64,000 nt of DNA from Neoconidiobolus thromboides FSU 785 (Eukaryota > Entomophthoromycota > Entomophthoromycetes > Entomophthorales > Neoconidiobolaceae). The notes below the pieces were generated by a model. The model did not search any database, was not told where the DNA came from, and was given only the letters and a program-made list of their open reading frames with translations. The stretch covers positions 1-64,000 of the forward strand of contig MU626339.1 of assembly GCA_025603075.1 (NCBI GenBank). The letters run 5' to 3'. Made by a program: the position numbers and the translations under genes. This document shows, piece by piece, positions 32,015-44,707 of this stretch (the first letter of the stretch is position 1; every line of letters starts with the position of its first letter).

Positions 32015-34408
32015 TTAGACTACTCGTACCTGTTGTGCTTCCATTTTAATTTGTTTCATTTGTAAGCGCTCAACAAATTTATCTTCAGATTCAACTAAGG
32101 ATTTAAGGGTTTGATTACTACTAATAAGACTATTAATTCTTGCTTGAACTATTTCATTTAATTCGTTATAGTGCGTCACGTTCTTTTTTAACTTATTGCT
32201 TTTAATAATTCCATTATTTGCATCAAAATCTGAATCATTAATAAGTTCGTAATATTCTTCTGGATCGATTTCTTCCAATTCCTTATTTGTAATAAACTTA
32301 ATGAAATAATAAAGATACCCATTTTCTATCTTTAGATTCTTAATTTCATCTTGACACTCTTTGATAATAGCTTCGGTTGCCTTAATTGATTCAATCGCCT
32401 TCTTGGTTTCTACCTCACTTGATGCTTTGATATCTACCATATTTTGCTTATCCTGTTTAATTCCTTTAATCAAAGCGACAAGCTCATCGATATTTACCTT
32501 ATTTTGTGCATCCTTTTCATTTAATTGTTTACTAAGGCTTTCATTAAACTCAGCTAAGCATTTATGTTCAAGCTTAACAATCGAAAGTTGATCTTCAATA
32601 CCTTTAATTAAAACATGTACTGTAGCCAATGCGCGTTCTTTTTCCGCCATCTCTTTTTTGATATTTTGGATCTCAGTAATAAATGATATTTTTGATTTTT
32701 GCATAATCGTTTCCTTAATTGTAGTTTCTTTAAGCAGTTCCTCGATCTTTTGAAGTTCTTGAGAATTTGATTGTTCCAACTGTGCAATACTACGACGGAA
32801 TTTTTTAAGTAATGCCAATTCTTCCTTTTTAAGTTTACGTGCATCTGAAAGCTTTTGATCTAATATAGTATGTTGACGGATTATTTTAGCATAATCAAGG
32901 TGACTCTTAGGAGTCATGTTGGGTTCAGATACAATAGGCTTGGTAATAAGTTGCAGTGCTGAAGAACGAAATCCCATTACAGTCATGGTTATCTTATATG
33001 GTGTCCCAGGAACTAAACCAATAACAGAAACAGAGCTAGCATCTTTACTTAAAACCCAATGTGGCCAAACAACCCCATTAATTCTAAAAGTTACCTCAAT
33101 TGTGTTCATTACTTCAAAATTAGAAAGTGGGCATTCAATTTCTTCAAGCGCTTGTGAACGATTAGCGCAGTTTTTTTCTTGAGAACCTTGGTCATTTATA
33201 ATGGATTCAGATTTTGACAAAAAATACAAAAAGTTTATAGGAACAAACCATGATAACGTAAGAGTTGTAGGGGTAGAATCTAAAGAGCACAGCTCAAAAG
33301 AATCAACAATGTCACCAAAACATGGTCTTAATACAGTTTGTTCTTCAACTATATCTGAAGGTACTTTTGGACGAGGCGAAGTATTTTTTCGATTATTATT
33401 CTGCTTTTTACTTTTTACTTTTATATTGTTAGAGTCTTGCTTGGGGTCTGAATGAGGTGAAGAAACTTTTTCCAACTTGCCACTTAATTTAAGATACTGA
33501 AACTTATGAACTATTTCTGCTTTATCATAGCCAAATATTGGATTTGAGAAATTTTGATTTCTTAACAAAATAGCTTGTACAACAACTTCACCAAGACCTA
33601 AAAATGCTGCGTGCCCAATTGCATGAACTGAAATAAAGAAAAATATCCCTGATGGTATTAATTGGATTTCAAGTATGTGGTTGAAATAAGTAAACACAAG
33701 CGCATACAAAGTTGTCTGAATTGAAACTCCTCTCAAGCTTCCAACTGTATTTAAATAAGTAAACAAGTCTATAAAAACGCATAACCAAGAAGTATCAATG
33801 TTGGGGTAAAGATGAAAAATAGCAGTACCAACAGCAGCATCTAAAATAAGATGAAATAAAGTAAGCATAAAAAAATCAGAGATTGAAGAAGTATTGCGAT
33901 AGAATGGAATAACTGATAAAATAGCTAACAAAATCCATTCTGAGCGGTAATCAACTCCGTTAAGAAGCCATAAGTTGATAAGAGTAAGAAAAATCCAACC
34001 AAAAATAACAGAAAGGTGTTCAGTAAAATTAAGTAATAAATGAATTTTCTTACTATCCTTTGGACCAAAAGAGCATATTGTTTTATCCCAAAAAGTTAAG
34101 TTAAAAGTTGTCTCTTCATAAGTTGAAACATTTTCATCAACTAAAAGATTTAAACCGTCAATTAATTGAGTTGGACTTTCTATTGTTGAATAATTCTTAG
34201 GAGATATTAGTGGCTTAATGGGAAGATTTGGACTATCCATGAACTCGCAGTATTTGCTTTCTTTAGAATATGCTGATAACGAAGTCTTAACTAATGGATT
34301 ACACTTGCACTCATTTAAACAATCTTGCCTATAGGACACTTCCTTCTCCATATTATCCAAAAATCTAGTATTGCAATTTATATTTTCGGATGCCTGCTTT
34401 AATGTCAT
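32015..34408 (-). CDS. Membrane / FN3-like / coiled-coil protein, AcrB-like
   Basis: A 797-residue intronless protein. Residues 1-120 are polar. Around 120-285 come several hydrophobic segments (SVIFGWIFLTLINLWLL, WILLAILSVIPFY, IFFFISVHAIGHAAFLGL). A charged Lys/Ser/Pro linker follows, then two strands of a fibronectin-III-like fold (TPTTLTLSWFVP and VIGLVPGTPYKITMTVMG) near 375-490. From about 515 to 700 there is a long coiled coil. This order (membrane helices, FN3-like, coiled coil) matches the fungal AcrB proteins, annotated as ubiquitination-network signalling proteins and linked to acriflavine resistance in Aspergillus. The assignment rests on architecture, not on a diagnostic motif, so the symbol is left empty. 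Confidence 0.7.
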   Translation of the reverse strand: MTLKQASENINCNTRFLDNMEKEVSYRQDCLNECKCNPLVKTSLSAYSKESKYCEFMDSPNLPIKPLISPKNYSTIESPTQLIDGLNLLVDENVSTYEETTFNLTFWDKTICSFGPKDSKKIHLLLNFTEHLSVIFGWIFLTLINLWLLNGVDYRSEWILLAILSVIPFYRNTSSISDFFMLTLFHLILDAAVGTAIFHLYPNIDTSWLCVFIDLFTYLNTVGSLRGVSIQTTLYALVFTYFNHILEIQLIPSGIFFFISVHAIGHAAFLGLGEVVVQAILLRNQNFSNPIFGYDKAEIVHKFQYLKLSGKLEKVSSPHSDPKQDSNNIKVKSKKQNNNRKNTSPRPKVPSDIVEEQTVLRPCFGDIVDSFELCSLDSTPTTLTLSWFVPINFLYFLSKSESIINDQGSQEKNCANRSQALEEIECPLSNFEVMNTIEVTFRINGVVWPHWVLSKDASSVSVIGLVPGTPYKITMTVMGFRSSALQLITKPIVSEPNMTPKSHLDYAKIIRQHTILDQKLSDARKLKKEELALLKKFRRSIAQLEQSNSQELQKIEELLKETTIKETIMQKSKISFITEIQNIKKEMAEKERALATVHVLIKGIEDQLSIVKLEHKCLAEFNESLSKQLNEKDAQNKVNIDELVALIKGIKQDKQNMVDIKASSEVETKKAIESIKATEAIIKECQDEIKNLKIENGYLYYFIKFITNKELEEIDPEEYYELINDSDFDANNGIIKSNKLKKNVTHYNELNEIVQARINSLISSNQTLKSLVESEDKFVERLQMKQIKMEAQQVRVV

Positions 34409-35185
34409 AAATTTAACTAAACATAAAAAAAGTTATTAATTCTAATGGACTATGATTTAAAATGGATTCATCGTTTATTTGCAATATGAAAGAACTTTAT
34501 TGGTTCTTTTTCTATAAAAGTCACTTTAGGCATGATTTATTCATTTATTAGTTTCTAATAATTTTGATTTGGTAAAATTAATTTTAACTTGAGCTTAAAA
34601 TTTAAAAATTATTCTGAGGTTATAAATTTCCCTATGATGTTTGAATATTTAGCATATTCTAAGGCTTTCGTTTTTAGTAACTAAGGATTCAATATGACCT
34701 AAATTGAGCCAAAAAATAAACTTCTTGTCACATAAATTAATTTATTTCACTTACACTTTTATAATAGTTTTTGCTTTTAGACTTAAAAAATAGCTAATTT
34801 AACTTCAAAATAATTTATTCTAATTCTACACTTAAGATCATTTGGATTGCTGATATGATGTCAGTCAATAAGCAAGGAAGTGAAGCCCTGAGAAATTAGT
34901 CTATATTTGCTCTTTACTATTTTTTAGAATTTTTATTTACTAGCCAGTTACTTGAGATTCTCTCTTTTAATAATCCTTAATAAAAATTATATACTTTCCA
35001 AAATGGTTCTTATGTGCTTTTCTTTGATATTTTATAATAGCTCTGTTAATATTATATAACACTAATTCTTATATCACAGTAATTTTTAAGCTTCAATCAC
35101 AAAAAGTTCTAGCTATTGTCATAAGCTAACAGAAATAGACATCCATAAACAAAACTTTAATTTGCTTTTAGAAATAAAGGACTTT

Positions 35186-35280
35186 AAGGTTACATTCTTT
35201 TAAGAATTTTACTAACAATCTTTTCACTCAAATAGCATTTAAAAAATGAAAAAGTAATGAGATAAAAAAAAACATCCTCA
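35186..35280 (+). mobile_element. MITE-like inverted-end element, copy 9
   Basis: Left end decayed (AAGGTTACATTCTTTTAAG); core ATTTTACTAACAATCTTTTC; right end AAAAAAAACATCCTCA. Plus orientation. Confidence 0.65.
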
Positions 35281-38170
35281 TATACGGAACAAATAGCTTT
35301 CTCAACAGTATATAAACTAATAATTATAACATAATTATTGAAAAATAAACCAAAACAATGTGAATTTTGATATTTTTACAGAAGTTGTCATATATTATTA
35401 AAAGACCAAATAGCTTCTTAACAATGCTTTTGTATAATAATAGCACATTATAATATAGTCGCTGATTCTATTCTATGGCTATAACTATAGTTTTATACTT
35501 AAATAAAAAATACCTAATAAATTTACTAACTTATTTAATTGACTCTGTTCATAACTTCTATCTTGTAGAGTTTGATTCACTAATAGTTTAGTGTCGAGAT
35601 CATTTTATAGATAGGGATAAATATTTCTGCGTAGAAATTATTAAAGTTTAACAGGTTAAAAGAGTTTTCTAAGGACTGGATTGACAATCATATGCTTTAA
35701 AGTTTTTGTTTTTTCATTATTTTTATATGGTTTAAATGTGATGGTCACTGTTATTTTGCTAATAATGCTCTAAATCAAAAAAATAATGTAATTACTTTGA
35801 ATATCTTTATATTTTTTCAGCTCTTTACTCATTTTCATCGCTGCCAAATGGATATGTACTTCCAGCTTCCTTTCAAGTTTTTGTGTTGGGTATCTCAATG
35901 ATACCTGTAATTTGACTTCAAGTGTTTTTTTCCTATGCATTATCTTTAAGATGCGAAGGTATTTCTAACCATAATTCTATCGAACAAAATCTCTTAGATT
36001 ATGGTTATAAATGATAAGATATCTATCATTAGTAGAGTTTAAGGCTTAAATTTTTAGATAAATATATCTTTGGAGAAAGTTAACTATTGCTAATCAAAAA
36101 TCTTAAATTTGATAACAAAAAGAAGCACCTTAAATCAACATTCTTTTTGCTATGACTTTTTTTATAGATTTATTGTTATTAGGAAAACAAAAGATATGTC
36201 TGGTAGTAAAGAGAGTAAACTTGTTTTTTTTATTATAGCTTTTATAATCTTACTGGTGTTTTTTATAGTGAAAATTTTATTGTCTTCAACTAAACAGACT
36301 GATCAATGTGTACATTATGTTGTCATTTTTAGCTGAAAGATCAAGTACATTGGTTCTAACTGGTGAACATTTGGCAGGTATCATACCTCTAACGTGTATT
36401 TTTATTTTTTATTCTCTACCTTGAAGTGCAAAAAGAACATCTTTAAATAAACTTGCTAGTGAATGAACTTCATTCACTTTATACAATCCAATGAATGTGT
36501 ACTCTTTATACCATTGTTTTTCATAATTAAAGCATTTCAAAAATAAAGATAAAAACAAAGATAAAACTCATCGCTTTATCATTTCCTTATCACTCTTAAT
36601 CTGCTTTTATGAATGAATTATACCATCCGCTTTGGATGAGGAATCCAAAAAACAAAAATAATATAGTTTTGAATACTTGTTACTATTTTGTTTTTAATGT
36701 TAAAAGGATTGGGTCAATTTTTTTGGTAGATGAGTTATAGTACGTAGCTCCTAACCTGCTGTATTAACATCAACTTGATGCTATCTTTTAAATTTATATT
36801 AAATATCTATTCGATAGTCTCTTTTAGTAACGTTAAATCTATGAAATACTATTGGTCATTAAAACATCCCAATTATAATCTATTATTACATACCAACAAG
36901 GAGGCGCTCTAATAATAAATCAATGACACGATAAAATAAAAAGCCTATGATTAATGGTAAAAACAAAGCATTACTCGTAAATAAACAAGCATATATATTG
37001 TGTTCTGTATATGTATTATTTTATGACCTTTTTTGTAAATCAAATAGTATCCAAGAAATTTTCATATCTAGTGATCCTTAGTGTAAATAGCTATCAATAC
37101 TTTTGTTGAATGCTAAGTTCAAAAAAAATACTATGCTGTTGTAGGTATAATGATTACTATATAATAAAGCATAGGTATGATATTGTACTTATAAAACAAA
37201 AGTAATTTTAAAGCAGTTCCACAACTTTTAAGATAAATTTCAATAATAGCAATATAATAGAAATAACACAAAAATGATTTAATCATGTACAATTTATTGA
37301 CTTGTTAAAAATCAAATTTAGCTATAAACAAAATAATGCTTATAAAAATAATGGTCCAAAATCCTAAAGACTTTACCTTTTTGATGGCTTAATTTACTGT
37401 AATTTGTTTTATAAAAACTAGCAACTAAAAGCAGATTATTATATCTGCAATGTTTTTTATTAATATACAATAAATTTACAAGAAAATTCCTATTTATATT
37501 AATGGTAGTGAAACTATCATTAATATTAGATAGAAATTTCAAAACAGTGACATAATTCTTTAGCCATACTCGTAATAATAGCTATAAAATATTTAGCAAA
37601 TACTTCACAACTTAAACATTCAGCTTAGTTTTAGCATCCTCGTAGGCTATCTTATACCTAACCTCAGTCAAGACATTTCATTGTAGAACTAAAATAAAGT
37701 TACTAATATGTTACTGAAACTAACAATTTTAAATAGTCTAGAAGCAACGATTCTTTTATTAATGGAAATATGAAATAAAGCAAACTTCAAGAAGAATTGA
37801 ATCACTATTTAAAATTTGAAAAAATGAGTTAGCGATCTTGTCATCTATGTTAAACTATTTATAGGTAGCAGAGAACAATGTTAATTTAAACGTAGTTGAA
37901 ATTGAAGGAAGTATGAAGAATTGAATGTTTAGATAGTAAATTTTTGATAAAAAGATCCTATAAAGTTGATTTCGATTCGTAACTAAGGCTGTCTTTTATC
38001 AAGCATTGATTTGATATTCACAACTAAAAAGAAATTAATATGTTCAGTAAATTTTCTAGCTAATTTAGTAATCATTTAAATTCTGTTTATAAATTTACCT
38101 TCCAGAGAAGCCAATAATCAGTTAAATGATTCAAGATTCCCTGAAGTCAGTATGTAAAGTATTATTTATA

Positions 38171-38270
38171 TAGAGATGTATTTTTGCGTCTAAGAATTTT
38201 ACTAATAGTTTTTCCTCTCAAATAGTATTTAAAAGGTGGAAAAACTGATGAAGCCAAAAAAACATCCTTA
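38171..38270 (+). mobile_element. MITE-like inverted-end element, copy 10
   Basis: TAGAGATGTATTTTTGCGTC at the left, CTCAAATAGTATTTAAAAGG inside and CAAAAAAACATCCTTA at the right. Plus orientation. Confidence 0.75.
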
Positions 38271-38835
38271 TGTTATTGTCCAGAAAATGAATTAAACAAA
38301 ACATCTGAAACTTTATTAATTTCCATATATAAAGGATGATATATAGTATTAAAAGATACCTTTTTGGGAGTTGTTATCTTGTTTTGATTTTGAACAAGTC
38401 TTGTCAAGCCAAATATAACTTCGCTTAACTTACTATCCCATACTAAATCAAATGACTATGGGTTTAAACATAATCCTTTAATTCATTACTTACCTTCTCT
38501 TCCTTTTAAGAATATAATTTAACTTTTAGCTTATATTTAAACTCCTTTCATCAGTAAATAGTCGGAATTATAAGTCCTTAGTTTTATAAGAAAACAGTTT
38601 ATAAAATACATAGCAATTGAAAAAAGTTAATATTCAATAAACGTACTATTTATTTAAAGGAGAATAAATTTATTAAAATTCTTAAAAAGTGTGCATAAAG
38701 TTCTAGTGTTTTATTTGACAACTACTGTTGAGACTGATTTATCAAATATAAAATGAGAAAGGCAAATAAAATATTATATATTTATTTGCACTATTATATA
38801 AAAACAAGAGCATCCCTATAATAAAAAATAATGTT

Positions 38836-38932
38836 TTGGGATGTTTTTTTGATTTCATTATTTTTTCAATTTTTTAAGCGCTATTTGAACGGAAAGATTG
38901 TTAGTGAAATTTTTAAAAAAAATACATCCCTA
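38836..38932 (-). mobile_element. MITE-like inverted-end element, copy 11
   Basis: TTGGGATGTTTTTTTGATTT at the left, TTAAGCGCTATTTGAACGGA inside and AAAAATACATCCCTA at the right. Minus orientation. Confidence 0.75.
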
Positions 38933-39810
38933 TATGCAAGAAGCTGTTTAATTAAAAAAACTGAAAAATTAACCTTAACTTATCTTACAAAAATAACAGA
39001 AAATTTAAAGGTTTTGATGTTAACTAAGCAAGTATCTTATTAAATAATAGAAGTCAACTATTAAATGTTGATATTATTTAAGTTATTACTAGCTAAATTA
39101 ATAAGTAGTTAAAAACCAAGTGATTATAATAATAATAATAAACTATTACTACGCTGTTTATATTGTATAATGATGATTAATTATAGTTTTTGAGATCAAC
39201 CACTCCCTTTCATGCAGCTATTTATTGACTTGATAATATATTAATAATGTAGCTGTAGCACTAAAACGATTTATTTTTTTGATAGTAAATCTACAATATC
39301 AGCTATAAAGCGGCTAACAATAACTATTTCTCAATGAAGTTTTATAAGAATATGTATTTATTTCTATACTATAACTTTAATTAATATGAGTATAAGATTA
39401 TATTAGTAAAAGTCTTGGTAGCCTGGGAATTTCTATTAAATTTAGTACAAGTTCAACTAACAATATAAATTATAACAAAATAACTCAAAATTGTGTTAGG
39501 TATTTTATAAAATTTTAAATAAAGTTTTTGAAATATAAAATATTAAAATTGAATAAAAAAATGAAACTAATTTGGATCTTCCCATATAGTATTTCAATTT
39601 ATAAGTTTGTAATCTAGATTCAATTTATTATGAAGCTAATTTAATCCTTGATTAAGAACATTTCGGTCGATTTACACCCTGATTTATCACTAAGAAACTT
39701 TGACTTACCTTTTATATGCATACCATCTTTTATATATCTATATCCCTTAATATTGCTACACTAGTTAAACTCTTACTCAAAATAGAAAGTACTTACCTAA
39801 ACTAGCAATC

Positions 39811-39904
39811 AAGGGTGTTTTTTTTGGCTTCATTGTTTTTTCTATTAAGTGCTATTTGAGCGGAAAAATTGTTAGTCAAATTCTTAAACAAAAATACATC
39901 CCCA
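39811..39904 (-). mobile_element. MITE-like inverted-end element, copy 12
   Basis: AAGGGTGTTTTTTTTGGCTT at the left, GTGCTATTTGAGCGGAAAAA inside and AAACAAAAATACATCCCCA at the right. Minus orientation. Confidence 0.75.
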
Positions 39905-40168
39905 ATCAATAATTTGAGCTGAGCTATTTAATAACACTTATTTCCATAACAGTTGATGCCCAAGTAAATACAGTGAATGCAAATACCCTTATCACTATTG
40001 TACTACTTTCCAGTTACCTACTCCTATTTTAAATCAAACAGTATAAATACTTCTTGATTTCCGTAATAAAGGTAATTAAAAAACTTAATTTGGGTTGGTT
40101 TAAGTAAACTCTGAAACTAATTCGGATATCTCTGGATATAGGCTGAAAGTTTCAAAAAGTGCAAAAAT

Positions 40169-41372
40169 ATGAAGCTAGTTTTAATAATTGCTTTCTTGGC
40201 AGCAATTTTAGTTGCAGAAGATAGATATGATCCTTTTTTTAGTAGTGGAAGATGTACTAAAATAAATAATAAGCTATATACATTTGGTGAAGAATTGATT
40301 ACACTTAACCATTTTTGGCATCTTGACAACACAGGTTATAGTTTAGATTTGGACGCTACAATTAACCTTAGAAGCTCAAAAGCTCAACGGGAACATTTTT
40401 TTTATCAAAGGAGCCTAGTCCTAAATATCTAGTATACAGTGGTATTGGAAGTGATACAAATAAAATTGTTAATATATTTATAATACCAAAGGTGCCGGTG
40501 ATATACAATTATGATATTAAAAATAAAAGCTGGGATGCCAAAGAAGACAGCTCAAAAGCACTCCGTCAAGCAACGAATAACTCAGAGAGTAATATTAGTA
40601 TGCTTACTTTCTCTTCTTTAGTTGCTGTTACCCAAAATGATTCTAACTTAGATGAATACTTTTTATATTATAGTAAAGGCATACCGAAAGAGAACAATAA
40701 TTCCGGTGGTGAATTATGAGTATATAATAAAAAAGAAAATTTGTAGAGACGCTTTAAAGATAGATTAGACTATATTGATATCCTAATAGTAGAAGTTTAT
40801 AATAGGATACTTTATCTTATCAATGGAGAAATGGAACAAGATAACAAAAGAGTATTTAAAATATCATTAATTAACCTCAAAGATGAATCGATAAATACCA
40901 AATTTATAAATAGTTCAACCCTATTACGTTTAGAAGAATGGATAAAGCCTTATGCAAGAAATGCAAATTACATCTATTTTGTACAAGGAGAAGAATTTAA
41001 CTTAGGTGTTTTTGATTTAGAAGAATTGAGTTGGCATTATACTTTATGGTCTCCTAATATTAAAGTAAAGGTTCAACATATTGTGGTTTATAAAAAAGAT
41101 TTGTTGTTTTCATTTGCAACTTATAATGATGGCGATAAATCTACCCCAGTTATTTCATTAGAAAATAGGCAGTTAATTAATAGTGTACCCTTTCAAACTG
41201 TTTATAATGATACAAACAAAATAATTGGTGGGGTTATTGGTAGTCTATTGGGCCTATTACTTGTTTCTTTTGGATTTACGTCTATGTCAGAAAAAGAAAT
41301 AATAAGCCTATTGTTCCAAGTTATTTTAGAAAAAATAAATATAGCTTTGTAAATGATGCATTTCAAAGTTAA
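40169..41372 (+). pseudogene. Broken secreted/one-TM surface protein gene, possibly kelch-like
   Basis: Starts with a signal peptide (MKLVLIIAFLAAILVAEDRY). The frame shifts at a run of eight T (40396-40403) and then continues as LSKEPSPKYLVYSGIGSDTN, VPVIYNYDIKNKSWDAKEDS and so on. In-frame TGA (40717-40719) and TAG (40735-40737) follow, then VEVYNRILYLINGEMEQDNK, NYIYFVQGEEFNLGVFDLEE and a transmembrane segment (IIGGVIGSLLGLLLVSFGF). A further one-base shift near 41278 restores a basic cytosolic tail (YVYVRKRNNKPIVPSYFRK) ending TAA at 41370-41372. Repeated W/Y plus DxxxxxW-like strands suggest a kelch-type beta-propeller, as in many fungal cell-surface proteins; that is weak. No intron with proper signals removes the stops. 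Confidence 0.7.
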
Positions 41373-43355
41373 TTAAAGCTATAAAATACCATTTTCTCCC
41401 TTTCAATTTCCTCTTCTCACACTAAAGTAATGTCCTATCATATATCAACTCTCCTTGTAGGCCTTTACCCTAGGTAGGTGAACCTCATTTTAACTGAACT
41501 CAGACTTTCCATTACTAGGCTCACCCGGAACAAGAAAGCTACAATCAAATCACTAACTCCCACCTTTTTGGCTATCCTCAATCGTGATATAGTAGAAGTA
41601 TTTGCCAACTTTTGCAAAGCCCATGCCCTATTTGGTTTTATCCATCCTTAACCATAATTTTCATCTAAGTATTCTAAATTAATAAACATAAAGTCCTTCA
41701 GCTTTTGAATTTAAAAATAAAAACTCATAAAGTATATTAATTATCAATAATGGCTTTCAATAAGTCCTAGTTTTGTTTTCTGATCTCCTAACCTATAAAA
41801 TGTTCTACCCAGAAGATAGTGTCCAAATTCGGACTATGTCATAAATCGACATTTTTCGATTTTTTTTCTTCCTAGTCATATTATCTGTTATTTCCCATAG
41901 ATTGACATCACAAAGCCCTTCTATTCTTTGAAATTAAATAGGGCTTTTAGCTACATTCATGATTTTTATTGTCTATTCCTTTCATATTTGAGTTTTTCAT
42001 AATAAAAGACATTTTTTAAATATTCGAATCTAAGTTTATTTACGAAATTAGAGGGTTTTTCATAGCGGTTTATAAACAGCTATAGCTAAAACTGAGATAA
42101 TGGTGAAGCCATAAAAGGCAATTTTAATATTTTATTTTACTTAAGGTTTTTATATTAAGTTTGTTAAAATCATAAATCATCAAAATCTATTAGCATTTTA
42201 ACAAGATCAATGATTACTGTATTTAATAAAGTTGATTAATTTTCAGCTTAAAAATTATTAAAACTTAACTAATCTTTATTAAGCCAATATTCAAAAATGC
42301 CCTAAAAAAATTAGCTTTAAGATATTTAATATTCATTTTATTTATAGTTGAAGCTGTTCTTGTCAAATTTTGTAATAGATTTTTTACTTATTCATTAAAA
42401 GAATTTTTTATTGTTAAGACTAATTTAATCTAACATGATTCTTGGTTCTAGATTAAATACCATTCATGTGAAGATCCAGCTTTTTATTGTTGTTATAATA
42501 TATAAAGTGGTTTAACTTCTGATACAAATAGTTTCTTTAAGAAGTTCTAGTTATCTTTTTTAATGCTTTTCTTTGTGGAGTATTATAATAACTTGCTCAA
42601 GTTTCACTTGTACTAATTCTAACATTTTATAACAATCTTCCTTGATCAAAAAGAGCTTTTTGTATTACTTTGTTGCATTTTTCTTTTAGTTATAGTTATA
42701 ACTACCTACAAAGTTTTATAATAATCTCTAATCCTATTTTTATTGACTTAATATTTTATAATACTTATATTGAGTATATATATAGTCGATGACAGTTTAT
42801 TTTTATTAAATAGAATTTACCCTTGTTTACTAATAAATGGTTCAATAGAATGCTTTATTTAAATGTGTAAATACTTATTTCGTTAAAAAATCCCAAAAGT
42901 ATTGTATAGAAATATTCGATTGTAGCACTCTATCTCGAAATTTATAGATCTATATTAAATGATGTAACTCAAAAATCTTTATTAGGAACTACTTTAAAGT
43001 GTGAAATTTATTAACCCTTAAGGTTTTTATTGATACATAAAAAAAGAGAACTGTTAAAAAAAAGAAGGCTATAAGAGTGGGCATGAATGACTAACAAGCT
43101 ATAAAAAATACAAAGCCACACAAAAGATTCAGATTTGGTATACAAATGGCATAAATCTATCATCATATGAATCAATGGTATTGAAGCACTAAGTATTATT
43201 GTTTGAAAATATTAAATCTAATCTCTATTCATTCAGTTTAAAATAACCATAGTTACTTTACAATATCTTTAAATTGTTTAAAGTTAAAAGTCATAAATCC
43301 TTTTATAGGAATAGAAAGTAATGTTTTTGTAGCGAACCTAATTAGCATAATGTAA
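41373..43355. other. Intergenic, AT-rich
   Basis: No gene supported. The part from about 41390 to 41650 is less AT-rich than its surroundings and may be old coding or transposon-derived sequence, but no frame is convincing. Confidence 0.45.
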
Positions 43356-44294
43356 TTGTTAAATTTTAAAAAGCATATTTTCTTTTCCTTTTTTAACATA
43401 ATTAACGAAAACCCTTTGGCTTACTTATGTCGCATACTAGGCTTATTTAGTGTGATACTTAGTTCACTTTTAATAGCTATAGGAAGTGGGATACTCCATC
43501 TTAAGCCTGATATCAAATTGATTGTATCAGTTGCTATAACAGAATTATTAGCTTCATTTATAGTGTTAATTGATCCAATAGTGACAACAATCAGAGAAGA
43601 TGATTCAACAAACGAACCATACTTTTATCAATTCTTTGGATTCTTCATTATGCTTTTATTTTTAGCTCAATTAATATTCTCGTTATTTTTAGCAATCCAA
43701 CGCATATTTAATACTAATATTCAAATACAACTATTACTGATATACTCCTAGCTTAGTTTCTTTATTAGCCCATCTTACTTTATCTATTATCTTAGCTACT
43801 AGATTAGAATTAATGCCACAAGCAGTTAAACTATTCTACTTACTCCATCCCTCCAAGTTTTTACTATTTTCAATTGCGTTTCACTATAAAATGGTTTAAT
43901 CAATAATTCATATTATTATTATCATTCATTGTTATACAAAACTAGCCATGCTCACCAATGTCATTCTCGAATTTATCAATATGAACCTAAACAATTGTAT
44001 CAACAACAGCAAGCCATCAATTAAAATCCATGGAGCAAGAAGACGGTAGTCCCACGAATTTATGACTCACCTGTATTATATCCTACTTGCATGCTTTCTG
44101 GTTGTGTATTTTTTATTATAAATTCTTTTCTTGTGTAGAATAGTAGAAATGTTGACTTACAGTATGCCTTGGGCTCCATTTCATCCGTATTATTTCTCCT
44201 GGGATTATTTTTTAATTCTTTGTTATTTGTCACTAATCACGCTACTACCAATAAGAAAACTCTCAAAATTGGAAAAGAATTTTTCAAAATTTAG
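43356..44294 (+). pseudogene. Broken seven-transmembrane receptor-like gene
   Basis: Hydrophobic segments can be followed in order through several frames: CRILGLFSVILSSLLIAIGS (TM1), KLIVSVAITELLASFIVLID (TM2), FFGFFIMLLFLAQLIFSLFL (TM3) then a stop at 43749. After a shift come SLVSLLAHLTLSIILATRLE (TM4) and FKFLLF-like TM5 text, then an intracellular-loop-like HQCHSRIYQYEPKQLYQQQ. Last come VVPRIYDSPVLYPTCMLSG (TM6), an in-frame TAG, and LQYALGSISSVLFLLGLFFN (TM7) with a Lys-rich tail ending TAG at 44292-44294. Order and spacing suggest a rhodopsin-like 7TM protein. At least three frameshifts and several stops make it a relic. The true start is uncertain. Confidence 0.6.
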
Positions 44295-44302
44295 AATAAT
44301 AT

Positions 44303-44402
44303 AGGAGGATGTATTTTTGTGTTTAAGAATTTTAGTAACCATTTTTCCACTCAAATAGCACTTAAAAGTTGGAAAAAGTGATGAAATCAAAAAACATCCC
44401 CA
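44303..44402 (+). mobile_element. MITE-like inverted-end element, copy 13
   Basis: AGGAGGATGTATTTTTGTG at the left, CTCAAATAGCACTTAAAAGT inside and AAAAAACATCCCCA at the right, with TA adjacent on both sides. Plus orientation, starting 8 bp after the 7TM relic's last stop. Confidence 0.8.
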
Positions 44403-44614
44403 TAGCATTGTAATGTTTTGATATCACTGACTTTTCCTAAAAGAACGTCAGCCATAAAAATAAAATATTATTTAGTATAATCATAAAATTCAATCAGTTC
44501 AGGAAGTATCCAAATCATTATTTATTACTTTCTAAATTTAGTAAATCATGTAGAACTAAGTTTGAATAAATACTAGGTTACTATTTAGTGTTATCTAAGC
44601 TATTAAGATACATA

Positions 44615-44707
44615 TGGGAATGCATTTTCTAAGGATTTTACTAACAATCTTTCCACTCAAATAGTGCTTAAAAAATGGAAAAGTAATGAAGCCAAAAAAC
44701 ACCCCCA
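44615..44707 (+). mobile_element. MITE-like inverted-end element, copy 14
   Basis: TGGGAATGCATTTTCTAAGG at the left, CTCAAATAGTGCTTAAAAAA inside and AAAAAACACCCCCA at the right. Plus orientation; a short deletion near the left end. Confidence 0.8.

Larger units (their letters stand above)
34409..40168. other. Long gene-poor AT-rich stretch
   Basis: 5.8 kb without a supportable gene. It contains four MITE copies (35186, 38171, 38836, 39811). A short frame from 36196 with one hydrophobic segment was considered and rejected. Confidence 0.5.

Noticed and set aside
32015-34408. Homology of the 797-residue protein to bacterial AcrB efflux pumps
   Set aside because: The shared name is misleading: the bacterial pump has twelve helices and no coiled coil; only the fungal AcrB architecture fits.
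36196-36336. Short plus-strand frame with one hydrophobic segment (VFFIIAFIILLVFFIVKILL)
   Set aside because: Only 46 codons from the first ATG, no promoter signal, no sensible splice partner; a hydrophobic run is expected by chance in TTT/ATT-rich DNA.
40709-40746. A 38-nt GTGAAT...TTGTAG intron removing the two stops in the surface-protein relic
   Set aside because: Shorter than any other intron here (44 nt minimum) and splicing it leads into an immediate TAA.
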